The notes under the pieces are model-generated. The model did no database searches. It saw only the letters and a list, made by a program, of their open reading frames with translations, and was not told where the DNA came from. Both the position numbers and the translations under genes were made by a program. A DNA stretch of 64,000 nt from Hymenobacter sp. YIM 151858-1 (GTDB taxonomy: Bacteria > Bacteroidota > Bacteroidia > Cytophagales > Hymenobacteraceae), in contig NZ_CP110136.1 in assembly GCF_025979705.1 (NCBI RefSeq), forward strand, positions 434,001-498,000, read 5' to 3'. This document shows, piece after piece, positions 23,618-32,104 of this stretch (position 1 is its first letter; each line of letters begins with the position of its first letter).

Positions 23618-24256
23618 CTACTTCGCCGGCTCGTTGTCGAGCGACTGCCACAGGTACTTGCAGGCCAGCGAGCGGTAGGGGCGCCACGGTCCGGCCAGTT
23701 CCGTCATGCGGCGCAGCAGGGCGCGGCCGGTTTCCTCGAGCTGGTAGTGGCGGCGCATGGCATTTTGAATCCCTAGGTCGCCTTCAGCGAAAACATCGGG
23801 CTGATCGAGGGCGAACATCTGCAGCATCTGGGCCGTCCAGCGGCCTACGCCTTTTATTTGGGTGAGGTGCTGGGTAAAGGCGTCCTCATCAAGCTGCGAG
23901 AGGTGGGCATGATCGAGCTGGCCTTGCAGGGCAAACTCGGCAATGGCCCGCAGGTAGCCGGCTTTTTGCCTGGAGATGCCGGCGGCGCGCAGCTCGTCGT
24001 CGGAGAGGTGTACCAGCACGTTGGGCTCGGGGTAGCCATCGGGCTTGAACAGGCCTTCGAGCTTGCGCCAGATGGCCGCGGCGGCCTTGGTGGAAATCTG
24101 TTGGCTCACCACGGCCTTCAGCAAAGCCAGGTACAGGTCTTCGTGCGCCGAGGGTTTGACGGGCCGGCCCTGGGCAATAAGCGCAGCCAAAATAGGGTCG
24201 GCTTGGCTGAGGTGTTGCAGGGCGGCAGCCATGTCGAAGGAGGCAGGAGCGGGCAT
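23618..24256 (-). CDS. DNA-3-methyladenine glycosylase II (AlkA-like, HhH-GPD)
   Basis: A 212-residue base-excision glycosylase. The helix-hairpin-helix is LTQIKGVGRWTAQMLQMFAL (about 128-147) and the catalytic aspartate is in DVFAEGDLGIQNAM (about 155). Upstream LALLKAVVSQQISTKAAAAI is the usual substrate-pocket helix. Start taken at ATG 24256; longer starts would overlap the next gene. It lacks the N-terminal domain of E. coli AlkA, like many short family members. It flips out and removes alkylated purines. A 28-base gap to the phosphoesterase gene upstream suggests an operon. Confidence 0.92.
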   Translation of the reverse strand: MPAPASFDMAAALQHLSQADPILAALIAQGRPVKPSAHEDLYLALLKAVVSQQISTKAAAAIWRKLEGLFKPDGYPEPNVLVHLSDDELRAAGISRQKAGYLRAIAEFALQGQLDHAHLSQLDEDAFTQHLTQIKGVGRWTAQMLQMFALDQPDVFAEGDLGIQNAMRRHYQLEETGRALLRRMTELAGPWRPYRSLACKYLWQSLDNEPAK

Positions 24257-24284
24257 GTGCTTTCGGATCAGCAGGTAAAACGAC

Positions 24285-24938
24285 CTAGGCAATATCGAGC
24301 GCAACGGTAGGCACCGAAAACTGACCTAGGATGTCGCCGGTAGGGGCGAGGCGCAGGCCGGTGAGGCACGCGCCGCGGTAGGCGCCGGTGTCGATGTAAA
24401 GCGCGTCGTGGGCAGTGTCGTGGTAGTAGCGGCCGTTGTCGGTGGGGGTGTGGCCTACCACCTGCCGCTTGCCTAGGTGCCGCAAAGGACCGCGGCGCCA
24501 CAGGATGCCGTCGGTGTTGTCGGGGTCGAAGGGGTCGGCGGTGTCGGCTATGCCGGCGTGGCTTACCACCACGTGCTCGTTTTCCCAGGCCATGGGGCGC
24601 TGGGTAAGCCAGGCCAGGTGCTCGCGCAGCAGGTTGGGGCGGCCGTTGTACTGCGCCACCGTGCTTTTGCCACCCCAGCTTAACCAGTTGCGGTTGGGGC
24701 CATCGGGGCCGTAGTGAATTAGCATTTCGTACTCGTGGTTGCCGAGTAAAAAGGCGGTGTGGCCGGGGTGCTGCGCCTCCAGCTCGCGGGCCAGCTGCAC
24801 GCACTCGGGGCTGTAGCGGCCGCGGTCGACCAGGTCGCCCACCTGGATCAGCAGTTCCTCGGCGGGTTTCCAGTGCTGCAGCAGAGCCTCGAAGGTGTGG
24901 TAGCAGCCGTGCACATCTCCAACTACAAACAAATTCAT
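24285..24938 (-). CDS. Metallophosphoesterase (PPP-type phosphatase / ApaH-like)
   Basis: A 217-residue calcineurin-type phosphoesterase. Metal-binding motifs in order: VVGDVHGCYHTFEALL (about 5), GDLVDRGRYSPE (about 36), LLGNHEYEMLI (about 64) and VVSHAGI (about 122), then VVGHTPT (about 158). This layout fits bacterial PPP-family serine/threonine phosphatases and symmetrical Ap4A hydrolases, which cannot be told apart here. It is upstream of, and probably co-transcribed with, the AlkA-like gene. Confidence 0.88.
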   Translation of the reverse strand: MNLFVVGDVHGCYHTFEALLQHWKPAEELLIQVGDLVDRGRYSPECVQLARELEAQHPGHTAFLLGNHEYEMLIHYGPDGPNRNWLSWGGKSTVAQYNGRPNLLREHLAWLTQRPMAWENEHVVVSHAGIADTADPFDPDNTDGILWRRGPLRHLGKRQVVGHTPTDNGRYYHDTAHDALYIDTGAYRGACLTGLRLAPTGDILGQFSVPTVALDIA

Positions 24939-24993
24939 GCGGGGCGGGAGTTTGGGGCTGATGAATTGGAGCCTGCGGAACAGGGCGGCAAAG

Positions 24994-26241
24994 TTACTTG
25001 CCCATGCTTTTCAGCACCCGTCGGATAAGGCCGTCCATGGCTTTATCCTCAATCCAGCGCGCTACAATTACAAGGTCGTTTTCCTGATCGACGTACACGA
25101 TGTTGGCACCGGCCCCTAGGTGGGCGAAAGCCGTGGCGGGGGCACTGGGGTACAGCTTGCGGTCGGTATTCAGGAAGTAGTTCATGAAGCCGTAGGTGGG
25201 CTGCGCAGGCGTGGGCGTACGGGCCAGTTTCAGCCACTCGGGCGCAATTAGCTGTTTGCCGTTCCACTGGCCGTTGCGCAAGGTGAGGTAGCCGAAGCGG
25301 GCTTGGTCGAGCGCCGAGATGAACAGACCGCCGCCCCAGTGCGAGCCGCCGCTTACGGCCTGCATGGGCACGCCATCCATTACCACCCAAGAGTTTTCGT
25401 AGCCCGTCCAGCGCCACGAGTTAGAGGCGCCGATGGGGTCCATAATCCGCTCTTTGAGCACCTGCGGCAGCGGGCGGCGCCACACGTTCATGATGGACAG
25501 GGCCAGCACGTTCACGCGGGTGTCGTTGTACTTGTACACCGAGCCGGGCGCGTTGCGCGGCCGGGTGCGCCATTCGTTGGCGGGGCCCTGCGGGCGGTCG
25601 GCCCAATCGGGCTTGCCCCACAGCGTGCCTTCCCAATCGGAGGTTTGGCGCAGTAGGTGGTCCCAAGTGATGAGGCGGTTGTGCTCGGTGCCGAACAACT
25701 CAATTACATCCTGCTGGCCCAGCTCGTCGGCTTTGTTGGCGGGCGTGTTCCAGGGGTTGAACGGGATGATGGGCGCCATGTAGGGCGCTACTTTGTCGTC
25801 GGGGCTGCGAATGAGGCCATCCTGATGGGCCAGGCCTACCATCGTCGAAACGAAGCTTTTGGCTACGCTGAAAGTGAGGTCGACGCGCTGCGGCTCGCCC
25901 CATTGCGCCACGATGTAGCCGTTTTTGATGATGAGCCCGGTGGGAGCGCCGCGCTCCTTCATCGGCCCGATGGGGTAGCCGAAAGGCTCGCGCCCGAATG
26001 CGCTTTGGTAATGCGCGTCGCGCAGGTCGCGCGGGGCTTTGCTTTCGTTGGCAATGGCGTATTGCACGGCCTCTTGCAGCGCTGCCGGGTCCAGGCCCAG
26101 GGCCTCGGGCCGACGCTGCTCCCAATTGTTGGCCGGCGGAAAGTAGGCTTTGGATTTGCGTTGCGCCTGCGCCTGGCCTAGGTGCATCAGGCAAAGCAGC
26201 AGCAACAGCAACAAACGAGCAGAGGTAGCGGAGCGAGGCAT
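24994..26241 (-). CDS. Secreted serine hydrolase (beta-lactamase class C family)
   Basis: A 415-residue exported protein with signal peptide (LLLLLLLCLMHLGQAQA). The catalytic SxxK is in TFSVAKSFVSTMVG (about 125), the second motif YxN in VYKYNDTRVNVLA (about 237), with a likely third motif near the end (AFAHLGAGANIVYVD). Members of this family include penicillin-binding-protein-like peptidases and esterases rather than true lactamases, so substrate is open. It is a single gene, 55 bases from the phosphatase gene. Confidence 0.88.
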   Translation of the reverse strand: MPRSATSARLLLLLLLCLMHLGQAQAQRKSKAYFPPANNWEQRRPEALGLDPAALQEAVQYAIANESKAPRDLRDAHYQSAFGREPFGYPIGPMKERGAPTGLIIKNGYIVAQWGEPQRVDLTFSVAKSFVSTMVGLAHQDGLIRSPDDKVAPYMAPIIPFNPWNTPANKADELGQQDVIELFGTEHNRLITWDHLLRQTSDWEGTLWGKPDWADRPQGPANEWRTRPRNAPGSVYKYNDTRVNVLALSIMNVWRRPLPQVLKERIMDPIGASNSWRWTGYENSWVVMDGVPMQAVSGGSHWGGGLFISALDQARFGYLTLRNGQWNGKQLIAPEWLKLARTPTPAQPTYGFMNYFLNTDRKLYPSAPATAFAHLGAGANIVYVDQENDLVIVARWIEDKAMDGLIRRVLKSMGK

Positions 26242-26535
26242 AACAACAAACCTAGTGTTTTCGGGCGCTGCTTGCTGCGGTGGGGTATAGATGCTGCACC
26301 TGCCGCACGGCGTTCCGGCCGGTGCACGGGTACCGCCGTAACAGCTTGAGCAGCTTAAAGGACAGCTTTTGTAGCGTGTGCTTAAAGTTTGAGCCGTAAA
26401 TTCGTGTGGCTATCACGGTAAGATGCGCGTGGTAGCCGTATGCAAAGTATTGCCGAGCGGGCAATGCTGTATCTGCCAATTTTGCCAGCAGTCGGGCTTG
26501 CGTGCCCGTTGCGTGGCGCCAGTACCATTGTTTTC

Positions 26536-27714
26536 ATGCCCCTCCGACGCATTATTATCCCCATTCGCGAGCTGTCCGAAAGCGGAAAGCTGGCCGGCTT
26601 GCTGCTATTGCTGGCCACCGTGGTATCGTTGGTGCTGAGCAATACCACGGCCGGCCCGGGCTACCTGGCTTTCTGGGAAACCCACGTTGGCTACGGCGCG
26701 CTCGATAAGTCGGTGTCGCACTGGGTCAACGACGGGCTCATGGCGGTATTTTTCTTTGTAGTAGGGCTCGAAATCAAGCGCGAGGTGCTGTACGGCGAGT
26801 TGGCTGAGCCGCGGCAGGCCCTGCTGCCGGCCGTGGCCGCGGTGGGCGGCGTGCTGCTGCCGGCGGTGATTCACCTGGCGTTTACGCGCGGCACACCGGC
26901 CGCTTCGGGCTGGGCCATTCCTACCGCTACCGATATTGCTTTCTCCCTGGGTATTTTGTCGTTGTTGGGCGATAGGGTGCCGTTTGGGCTGCGGGTGTTC
27001 CTCACGGCGCTGGCCATTATCGATGATCTGCTGGCCGTTATCATCATCGCGGCGTTTTACACCAGCGGCATACACAGCGGCTTTTTGCTGGGGGCGGCCG
27101 CCATTTTTGCCGTGCTGGTACTGCTCAACCGCTTCAAGGTAAAGCCGCTTGGGCTATATATTTTGCTGGGCTTGGGGTTGTGGTTTTGCGTGCTGAAATC
27201 AGGCATACACGCCACCATTGCGGGTGTGTTGCTGGCCCTGAGCATTCCTACCGATCGGCTCGAAGACCTCGAACATGCCCTGCAAAAACCCGTCAACTAC
27301 TTTATCCTGCCGCTATTTGCGCTGTGCAATACCGCTATTGTGCTGTCGGCCGACATCGTGCCTGAGCTGTTTTCGGGGCTGGCCCTAGGTGTAGGGCTTG
27401 GCCTGATGGTGGGCAAGCCGCTCGGCATTGTGGGCGTAACGTGGCTGGTGGTGCGCATGGGCCAGGCACAGCTGCCCACCAACGTTAACTGGCGGCGGTT
27501 TATCGGGCTGGGCTTCACGGCGGGTATTGGTTTCACCATGGCCATTTTCATCGCCACGCTGTCGTTTAACAACGAAGCAGCCGTGGACCTGGCCAAGCTG
27601 GCGGTGCTCATCGGCTCGGCGATTTCAGCCATCATCGGCATGATTATCCTGGCGCCGGGGCAGCTCACCGAAGAACCCGCCGATCCGATTCCGCTTAAAG
27701 AAGAGGTACGCTAG
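26536..27714 (+). CDS. nhaA: Na+/H+ antiporter NhaA
   Basis: A 392-residue membrane antiporter. Start at ATG 26536 (MPLRRIIIPIRELSESGKLA) gives the family N-terminus; an upstream start adds a Cys-rich leader with no counterpart. Motifs: GLMAVFFFVVGLEIKRE (TM II), AIPTATDIAFSLGIL (TM IV with the crossing chain), LTALAIIDDLLAVIIIA with the paired aspartates of the ion site (TM V), and GIGFTMAIFIATLSF. About 11-12 membrane segments. It exchanges external protons for internal sodium. A very strong terminator follows. Confidence 0.97.
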   Translation: MPLRRIIIPIRELSESGKLAGLLLLLATVVSLVLSNTTAGPGYLAFWETHVGYGALDKSVSHWVNDGLMAVFFFVVGLEIKREVLYGELAEPRQALLPAVAAVGGVLLPAVIHLAFTRGTPAASGWAIPTATDIAFSLGILSLLGDRVPFGLRVFLTALAIIDDLLAVIIIAAFYTSGIHSGFLLGAAAIFAVLVLLNRFKVKPLGLYILLGLGLWFCVLKSGIHATIAGVLLALSIPTDRLEDLEHALQKPVNYFILPLFALCNTAIVLSADIVPELFSGLALGVGLGLMVGKPLGIVGVTWLVVRMGQAQLPTNVNWRRFIGLGFTAGIGFTMAIFIATLSFNNEAAVDLAKLAVLIGSAISAIIGMIILAPGQLTEEPADPIPLKEEVR

Positions 27715-27720
27715 CATAAC

Positions 27721-27776
27721 CCCTCCAACGAGCAAGGCCCCGTAACGCTGGTTACGGGGCCTTGCTCGTTGGAGGG
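27721..27776. terminator. Bidirectional terminator, 26-bp perfect arms
   Basis: Inverted repeat with 26 matching bases per arm (ccctccaacgagcaaggccc and onward) and a 4-base loop, between the convergent nhaA and threonine aldolase genes. Confidence 0.85.
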
Positions 27777-27786
27777 CATTCGCCAC

Positions 27787-28812
27787 CTAGGCGTACTGCG
27801 GCACGGCCCGGATGGCCTCGAGCACGCGCTCAATGCCGGCGTCGTCTACGTCGAGGTGGGTTACAAAGCGTACCATTTGCGGGCCGAAGGCCGAGGCCTT
27901 CACGCCGAACTCGCCCAGGTGGGCGAGGAACTGGTCTTCGGTAAGGCCCTCGCGAAGGCGGAAAATGACCAAGTTTGTTTCGGCGGGCAGCACGTAGTCG
28001 ACGTACGGCGCCTGCTCCAGCGCTTCGGCCAACTGGCGGGCCCGGCGGTGGTCGTCGGCAAGGCGCTCCACGTGGTTTTCGAGGGCGTACAGGCCAGCCG
28101 CCGCCAGGTACCCTGCCTGGCGCCAGCCGCCGCCCATGGCCTTGCGAATGCGCTTGCACTTACGAATGAACTCCTGCGTGCCCACCAGCACCGAGCCCAC
28201 GGGCGTACCCAGGCCTTTGCTCAGGCAGATGGAAATGGAGTCGAACAGCTGGCCGTAATCTTCGCTGCGCTGCCCGGTGGCCACCAAGGCGTTGAAGATG
28301 CGGGCGCCGTCGAGGTGCAGCGGAATGCCTTTGCTCTGGGCCAGCTCGGCAATTTCCTCGAGGGCCTGCCAGCTGTAGCAGCTGCCGCCGCCGCGGTTGT
28401 GCGTGTTTTCGAGGCTGATGAGGCTGGTGTTGGGGTAGTGCACGTTTTCGGAGCGGATGGCCGCGGCCACTTGCGCCGCCGTAAGCCGGCCCCGCTCGCC
28501 GGGCAGCAGCGCTACCGAAGCGCCTGAGTGAAAGGCAATGCCGCCCACTTCCCACAGGTAAATGTGCGAGGTTTGCTCGCACACCACTTCCGACATGGGC
28601 TGTGTGTGTGCTTTAATGGCAATTTGGTTGGTCATGGTGCCAGACGGGCAGAACAAGCCGGCCTCCATGCCGAAGCGGCGGGCGCATTCGTTTTCCAGCT
28701 CGCGCACGGTGGGGTCTTCTTCGTACACGTCGTCGCCTACCTGCGCCCGAAACATGGCCTCGAGCATGGCAGGGGTAGGGCGGGTAATGGTATCGGAGCG
28801 TAAATCAATCAT
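27787..28812 (-). CDS. ltaE: Low-specificity L-threonine aldolase
   Basis: A 341-residue fold-type I PLP enzyme that splits L-threonine or allo-threonine to glycine and acetaldehyde. Start at ATG 28812 gives the family's IDLRSDTITRPTPAMLEAM opening; upstream starts are unsupported. Visible: GDDVYEEDPTV (about 28), PSGTMTNQIA (about 56), ENTHNRGGG (about 122), HLDGARIFNA (about 166) and SICLSKGLGTPVGS with the PLP lysine (about 197). Single gene. Confidence 0.93.
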   Translation of the reverse strand: MIDLRSDTITRPTPAMLEAMFRAQVGDDVYEEDPTVRELENECARRFGMEAGLFCPSGTMTNQIAIKAHTQPMSEVVCEQTSHIYLWEVGGIAFHSGASVALLPGERGRLTAAQVAAAIRSENVHYPNTSLISLENTHNRGGGSCYSWQALEEIAELAQSKGIPLHLDGARIFNALVATGQRSEDYGQLFDSISICLSKGLGTPVGSVLVGTQEFIRKCKRIRKAMGGGWRQAGYLAAAGLYALENHVERLADDHRRARQLAEALEQAPYVDYVLPAETNLVIFRLREGLTEDQFLAHLGEFGVKASAFGPQMVRFVTHLDVDDAGIERVLEAIRAVPQYA

Positions 28813-28990
28813 GGTTGTTGAGGTAGAAGCACCTAGGGCGCCGTTGCAGTTGCCGATGAGCTGGCCGCGCTGCTTGATGCGGCCGTTTGCGAATACCAAA
28901 CTACTGCCCCGGCGCCAACTTGCTGCTATATTTGGCGCCCGAATCGGCAACAATCACTGGGCGAGCAGCAAAACGTGTCGAACTTTTGCT

Positions 28991-28998
28991 TACCTTTG
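28991..28998 (+). promoter_or_regulatory. -7 box of the 52-aa gene
   Basis: tacctttg, an exact TAnnTTTG box, 39 bases before the ATG at 29038. Confidence 0.55.
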
Positions 28999-29037
28999 CC
29001 CCCTCATTCTGCAGAATAGACTCAAACCGACCGCGTC

Positions 29038-29196
29038 ATGACCGTTACTCGTCTTAAGCGTAAGCACCGCAAGAACATCGCCCGCGCCAACAACAAGGTG
29101 CAGGAAATTAAAGATCTGCTCCGCACGCCCGTTCTGAAGAACGTGGATATCGAGGAGCTGAAGGCTAGCTTCAAAAAGAACGAAGCAGCTGCCTAA
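29038..29196 (+). CDS. Small lysine-rich protein, 52 aa
   Basis: A very short gene with its own exact promoter box and its own strong terminator. The protein begins MTVTRLKRKHRKNIARANNK and continues with an amphipathic helix (VQEIKDLLRTPVLKNVDIEE) and a lysine-rich end. The first half is highly basic, like a small ribosomal or nucleic-acid-binding protein. Coding bias (third-position GC) and the compact transcription unit support a real gene. I do not know its function. Confidence 0.75.
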   Translation: MTVTRLKRKHRKNIARANNKVQEIKDLLRTPVLKNVDIEELKASFKKNEAAA

Positions 29197-29260
29197 GTTT
29201 TAAGCCGCGGCTTCCTCCGCGGGAAGCCGAAACGGCACTCCGGCCGGTCGGCTGGTAATA

Positions 29261-29298
29261 GCAAAAGCGCCTTGCGTGGCCACGCAAGGCGCTTTTGC
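29261..29298. terminator. Terminator of the 52-aa gene
   Basis: Perfect 19-bp arms (gcaaaagcgccttgcgtgg and complement) with no loop spacer, followed by a T-run. Confidence 0.85.
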
Positions 29299-29317
29299 TT
29301 TTTCGTGTGGTATGAGG

Positions 29318-29567
29318 TAGCGCGGGCTTTGGCTACGCCGACCTGCGGTTGCAGTCCGCGTCCTTGGATAGTAATGTCTGGCCTAGGTCGGTAGCGCGTG
29401 GTGGCTGGAACAGAATCGTTGAGGCGAAACCGCGCGGTACCACTCGTGCCGGCATACGCGGGCTGAAGCCCACGCTACACCGCGTCGCCCGCAACGATTG
29501 AGAATACTATCCGGGGCCGCGGCCTACAACCGAAGGTCGGCGTAGCCAAAGCCCGCGCTACTGCGCG
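29318..29567. repeat. Dispersed nested inverted-repeat element
   Basis: About 250 bases bounded by tagcgcgggctttggctacg at left and its counterpart cgtagccaaagcccgcgcta at right, with inner complementary parts (gcgtccttggatagtaatgt / actatccggggccgcg; acgcgggctgaagcccacgctac). Shares words with 45621, 49531 and 57331. No coding sequence. Confidence 0.75.
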
Positions 29568-30062
29568 CTACACCCGCGGGCCGAGCTCCACTGCCTGCAA
29601 CTGCTCCACTTTCCCATTCTCGACCCGAAACTTGAGCAGGGTGCGCACTTTATGAAAGCCGTGCTTGCCGGCTGCACCGGGATTCAGGTGCAACAGGCCC
29701 AACTGGCGGTCGGGCATTACGCGCAAAATGTGCGAGTGGCCGCAGATAAACAGCCCCGGCCGCTCGTGCTGCAGCAGCGGGCGGGCGGGCGGGGCGTAGC
29801 GGCCCGGGTAGCCGCCGATGTGCGTGATGAGCACCTTCAGCCCGTTTACCTCGAAAATATGGTGCTCGGGGCAGCGCAAGCGAATGCTGCGGTCGTCGAT
29901 GTTGCCGAAAACGGCACGCAGCGGCGCAACGGCTTGCAGCTCGTCCAGAACTTTTTCGTGGCCTACGTCGCCGGCGTGCCATATCTCGTCGCAACCTTGC
30001 AAGTGGTGCAAAATGCGGTCATCGAGGTAGCTGTGTGTATCGGAAAGCAGGCCGATTTGCAT
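29568..30062 (-). CDS. YfcE/MJ0936-type metallophosphoesterase
   Basis: A 164-residue phosphodiesterase. Start at ATG 30062 places the first motif at the N-terminus: MQIGLLSDTHSYLDD. Then HAGDVGHEKVLDEL (about 30), VFGNIDDRSIR (about 50), LITHIGGYPGR (about 76) and ICGHSHILRV (about 108): the five metal-binding blocks of the YfcE class. The natural substrate of this class is uncertain. The stop lies next to the dispersed repeat at 29318. Confidence 0.9.
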   Translation of the reverse strand: MQIGLLSDTHSYLDDRILHHLQGCDEIWHAGDVGHEKVLDELQAVAPLRAVFGNIDDRSIRLRCPEHHIFEVNGLKVLITHIGGYPGRYAPPARPLLQHERPGLFICGHSHILRVMPDRQLGLLHLNPGAAGKHGFHKVRTLLKFRVENGKVEQLQAVELGPRV

Positions 30063-30310
30063 GGCGGTACGGTTGAGTTGGCGGTTGCAAAGTACGCGCC
30101 CGGCAAACCTGGGGTGCTGCAATGAAGTGAATATTCGGGGAGCGTGTTACCTTTCTCGCTCACAACCGTATTCCGCCTAACTAGCCGAAGCACCCGGCTA
30201 CCTCAGCTGGCCTTTTAGCATCCAAGCACCTTTCGTATACCGAAATTAATGCTGTGTTTTGCAGCCTGCCGGACGACCATCTGCTCCCATTTTCCTTCCG
30301 ACTTGCCGCG

Positions 30311-31003
30311 ATGAATGTTTTCATCAACGACATCCCAATAATCATCAAGAAGACCTCCGAAAAGGTCTACAAGCACCGCTACGACCTCATCCTAGGTCCC
30401 GAAGACGAGTTCATCTCGAAGGACCTGGTGGGCGATGTGCTGGTGCGCGACGTAACGCCGGCTTTTATCGACCGCATGCTGCGCCTGATGGAGGTAAAAA
30501 AGCTCAAGAAGCTTACCTCGCTCACGCTCATGGCGAAAAAGAAAAAGGCCCTCATCCTGCACCTCAAAGACCAGTTTAAAATTGCCAAGGCCGCTGGTGG
30601 TCTGGTAGTGAAAGACGGCTTGGTGCTCATGATTTACCGCCTCGGCAAATGGGATTTGCCCAAGGGTAAGCTTAAGAAAGACGAGGACCCGGCCGAAGGT
30701 GCGCTGCGGGAAGTAGAGGAGGAATGCAACATCAAGGTGGCCCTAGGCGACGAGCTGCCCAGCACCTGGCACTCCTACGCCTACAACGGCAACAAAATCC
30801 TGAAGAAAACCAACTGGTACATCATGCAGTGCCTCGATGATACCCTCATGAAGCCGCAGGCGGAGGAGTACATCGAAGAAGTGCGCTGGATGCAGCCCCA
30901 GGAGGCCCTCAAAGCCCTCGAAGAGTCGTACGCCTCTATTTCGTTGGTGGTGCGCCACTACCTGAGCGAGGTGGCCGGCGCGGCTACCGTAACCAACAAG
31001 TAG
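30311..31003 (+). CDS. Nudix hydrolase with N-terminal extension
   Basis: A 230-residue protein starting at ATG 30311 (MNVFINDIPIIIKKTSEKVY). The first 100 residues are a domain found ahead of Nudix in many Bacteroidota proteins. The Nudix box is GKLKKDEDPAEGALREVEEE followed by CNI (about 140-162), satisfying Gx5Ex7REUxEExGU except that the last glycine is Asn. The preceding GLVLMIYRLGKWDLPKG strand is standard. It hydrolyses a nucleoside diphosphate derivative; the substrate is unknown. The changed last box residue could alter specificity. Confidence 0.85.
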   Translation: MNVFINDIPIIIKKTSEKVYKHRYDLILGPEDEFISKDLVGDVLVRDVTPAFIDRMLRLMEVKKLKKLTSLTLMAKKKKALILHLKDQFKIAKAAGGLVVKDGLVLMIYRLGKWDLPKGKLKKDEDPAEGALREVEEECNIKVALGDELPSTWHSYAYNGNKILKKTNWYIMQCLDDTLMKPQAEEYIEEVRWMQPQEALKALEESYASISLVVRHYLSEVAGAATVTNK

Positions 31004-31054
31004 CCTTAGCCTGCCGGGGCGGCCGCACTGGCTCCGGCTTCATGCGTGTAGCTT

Positions 31055-31537
31055 ATGCGTTCAAGCCGTTCGTGCTTGCTGATGCTGGTGTTATTGGTAT
31101 GCGCGGGTGCTGCCTGCACCCGCACTACCCCGGCCATCGAAAGGGATGCCGCACCGCCTGCGCAAGCCAAGCCCGTGACCGGGCTAAACATGCCGGCTCT
31201 GGTGGGGCGCAACATCGACGAAGTGCGCCAGGTGCTGGGCAAGCCCCGCGAAGCGGAGGCGGCTTCGGTAGGTGCCGAGCCTACCGCTAAGCAGCTGCGC
31301 ACCAACCAGGCCGACGAATGGCTCAATACCTTTGACTACCAAGGCGCCACGGTTGTAGCCACTTTTAATGCCCGCACCCGCAAAGTGCGCGACCTGGTGT
31401 TGCTCGGTACCAACGAAGACGAGTTGATGCGCCGTGGCAACCTCGACTTGGTAAGCGACACTTATTTGGTGCTGCCTGTACCGAACCCCGCCGAACCGTC
31501 GAAAATCACGGGAATTCGGGTGCTGGCCCGCAAATAG
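31055..31537 (+). CDS. Lipoprotein of unknown function, 160 aa
   Basis: Signal peptide with a clear lipobox (LLVCAGAAC, Cys21), so it is anchored in the envelope. The mature part contains GRNIDEVRQVLGKPREAE, a fold reminiscent of SmpA/OmlA (BamE-like) modules, and two beta segments (ATVVATFNARTRKVRDLVL). The resemblance is weak and no family can be claimed. It is 51 bases after the Nudix gene and may share its transcript. Confidence 0.65.
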   Translation: MRSSRSCLLMLVLLVCAGAACTRTTPAIERDAAPPAQAKPVTGLNMPALVGRNIDEVRQVLGKPREAEAASVGAEPTAKQLRTNQADEWLNTFDYQGATVVATFNARTRKVRDLVLLGTNEDELMRRGNLDLVSDTYLVLPVPNPAEPSKITGIRVLARK

Positions 31538-31545
31538 ATGGGTCA

Positions 31546-31597
31546 ACCCATGCCTGCCGCGGAAGTAACCTAGGTTGCTTCCGCGGCAGGCATGGGT
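31546..31597. terminator. Hairpin between convergent genes
   Basis: 20-bp arms (acccatgcctgccgcggaag and complement) around a 12-base centre that itself contains the palindrome aacctaggtt. No T-run, so a terminator role is probable but not certain. Confidence 0.65.
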
Positions 31598-31614
31598 GAG
31601 AAGATGTTCAGGGC

Positions 31615-32082
31615 CTAGGGTTGTTGGGCCGGGGGCATCTGGAATGGCACGAAGTCATCGACGTTGCCACCAAAGCGGTGAATTTCGCGGATGATGGTGC
31701 TGCTGATGGCGGCCAGGGCAGGGGAGGTAATCAGGAAAACGGTTTCCAGCTCGGGGTTTACGTGGCGGTTGGCCTGCGCAATGGTGTTTTCGTACTCGAA
31801 ATCGGTGGTGTTGCGCAGCCCGCGCAGCAGAAACCTAGCACCCGTTTCGCGCGCGAAGTCGGCCGTGAGTCCCTTGTAGGCCTGCACCGACACGCGCGGC
31901 TCGTCGCGAAACACCTCGTTGATGATATCAACCGTTTGCTCAACCGGCAGGTAGCGCGTTTTGCTGCTGTTGTTGCCAATGGCAATGATGATGTGGTCGA
32001 ACAGCTCGGCGCCGCGCCGCACCACATCGAGGTGGCCGTTGGTAAACGGATCGAACGAGCCGGGAAATAGGGCAATGCGCAT
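31615..32082 (-). CDS. coaD: Phosphopantetheine adenylyltransferase
   Basis: A 155-residue nucleotidyltransferase catalysing the fourth step of coenzyme A synthesis (4'-phosphopantetheine plus ATP to dephospho-CoA). Motifs: FPGSFDPFTNGHLDVV with the T/HxGH ATP site (about 6-21), RFLLRGLRNTTDFEYE (about 82), and the ISSTIIRE end (about 128). Length is standard. The DUF3822 gene is upstream on the same strand, but a four-helix-bundle cassette sits between them. Confidence 0.96.
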   Translation of the reverse strand: MRIALFPGSFDPFTNGHLDVVRRGAELFDHIIIAIGNNSSKTRYLPVEQTVDIINEVFRDEPRVSVQAYKGLTADFARETGARFLLRGLRNTTDFEYENTIAQANRHVNPELETVFLITSPALAAISSTIIREIHRFGGNVDDFVPFQMPPAQQP

Positions 32083-32104
32083 TGGGTTAATTAATAATTA
32101 TGAA

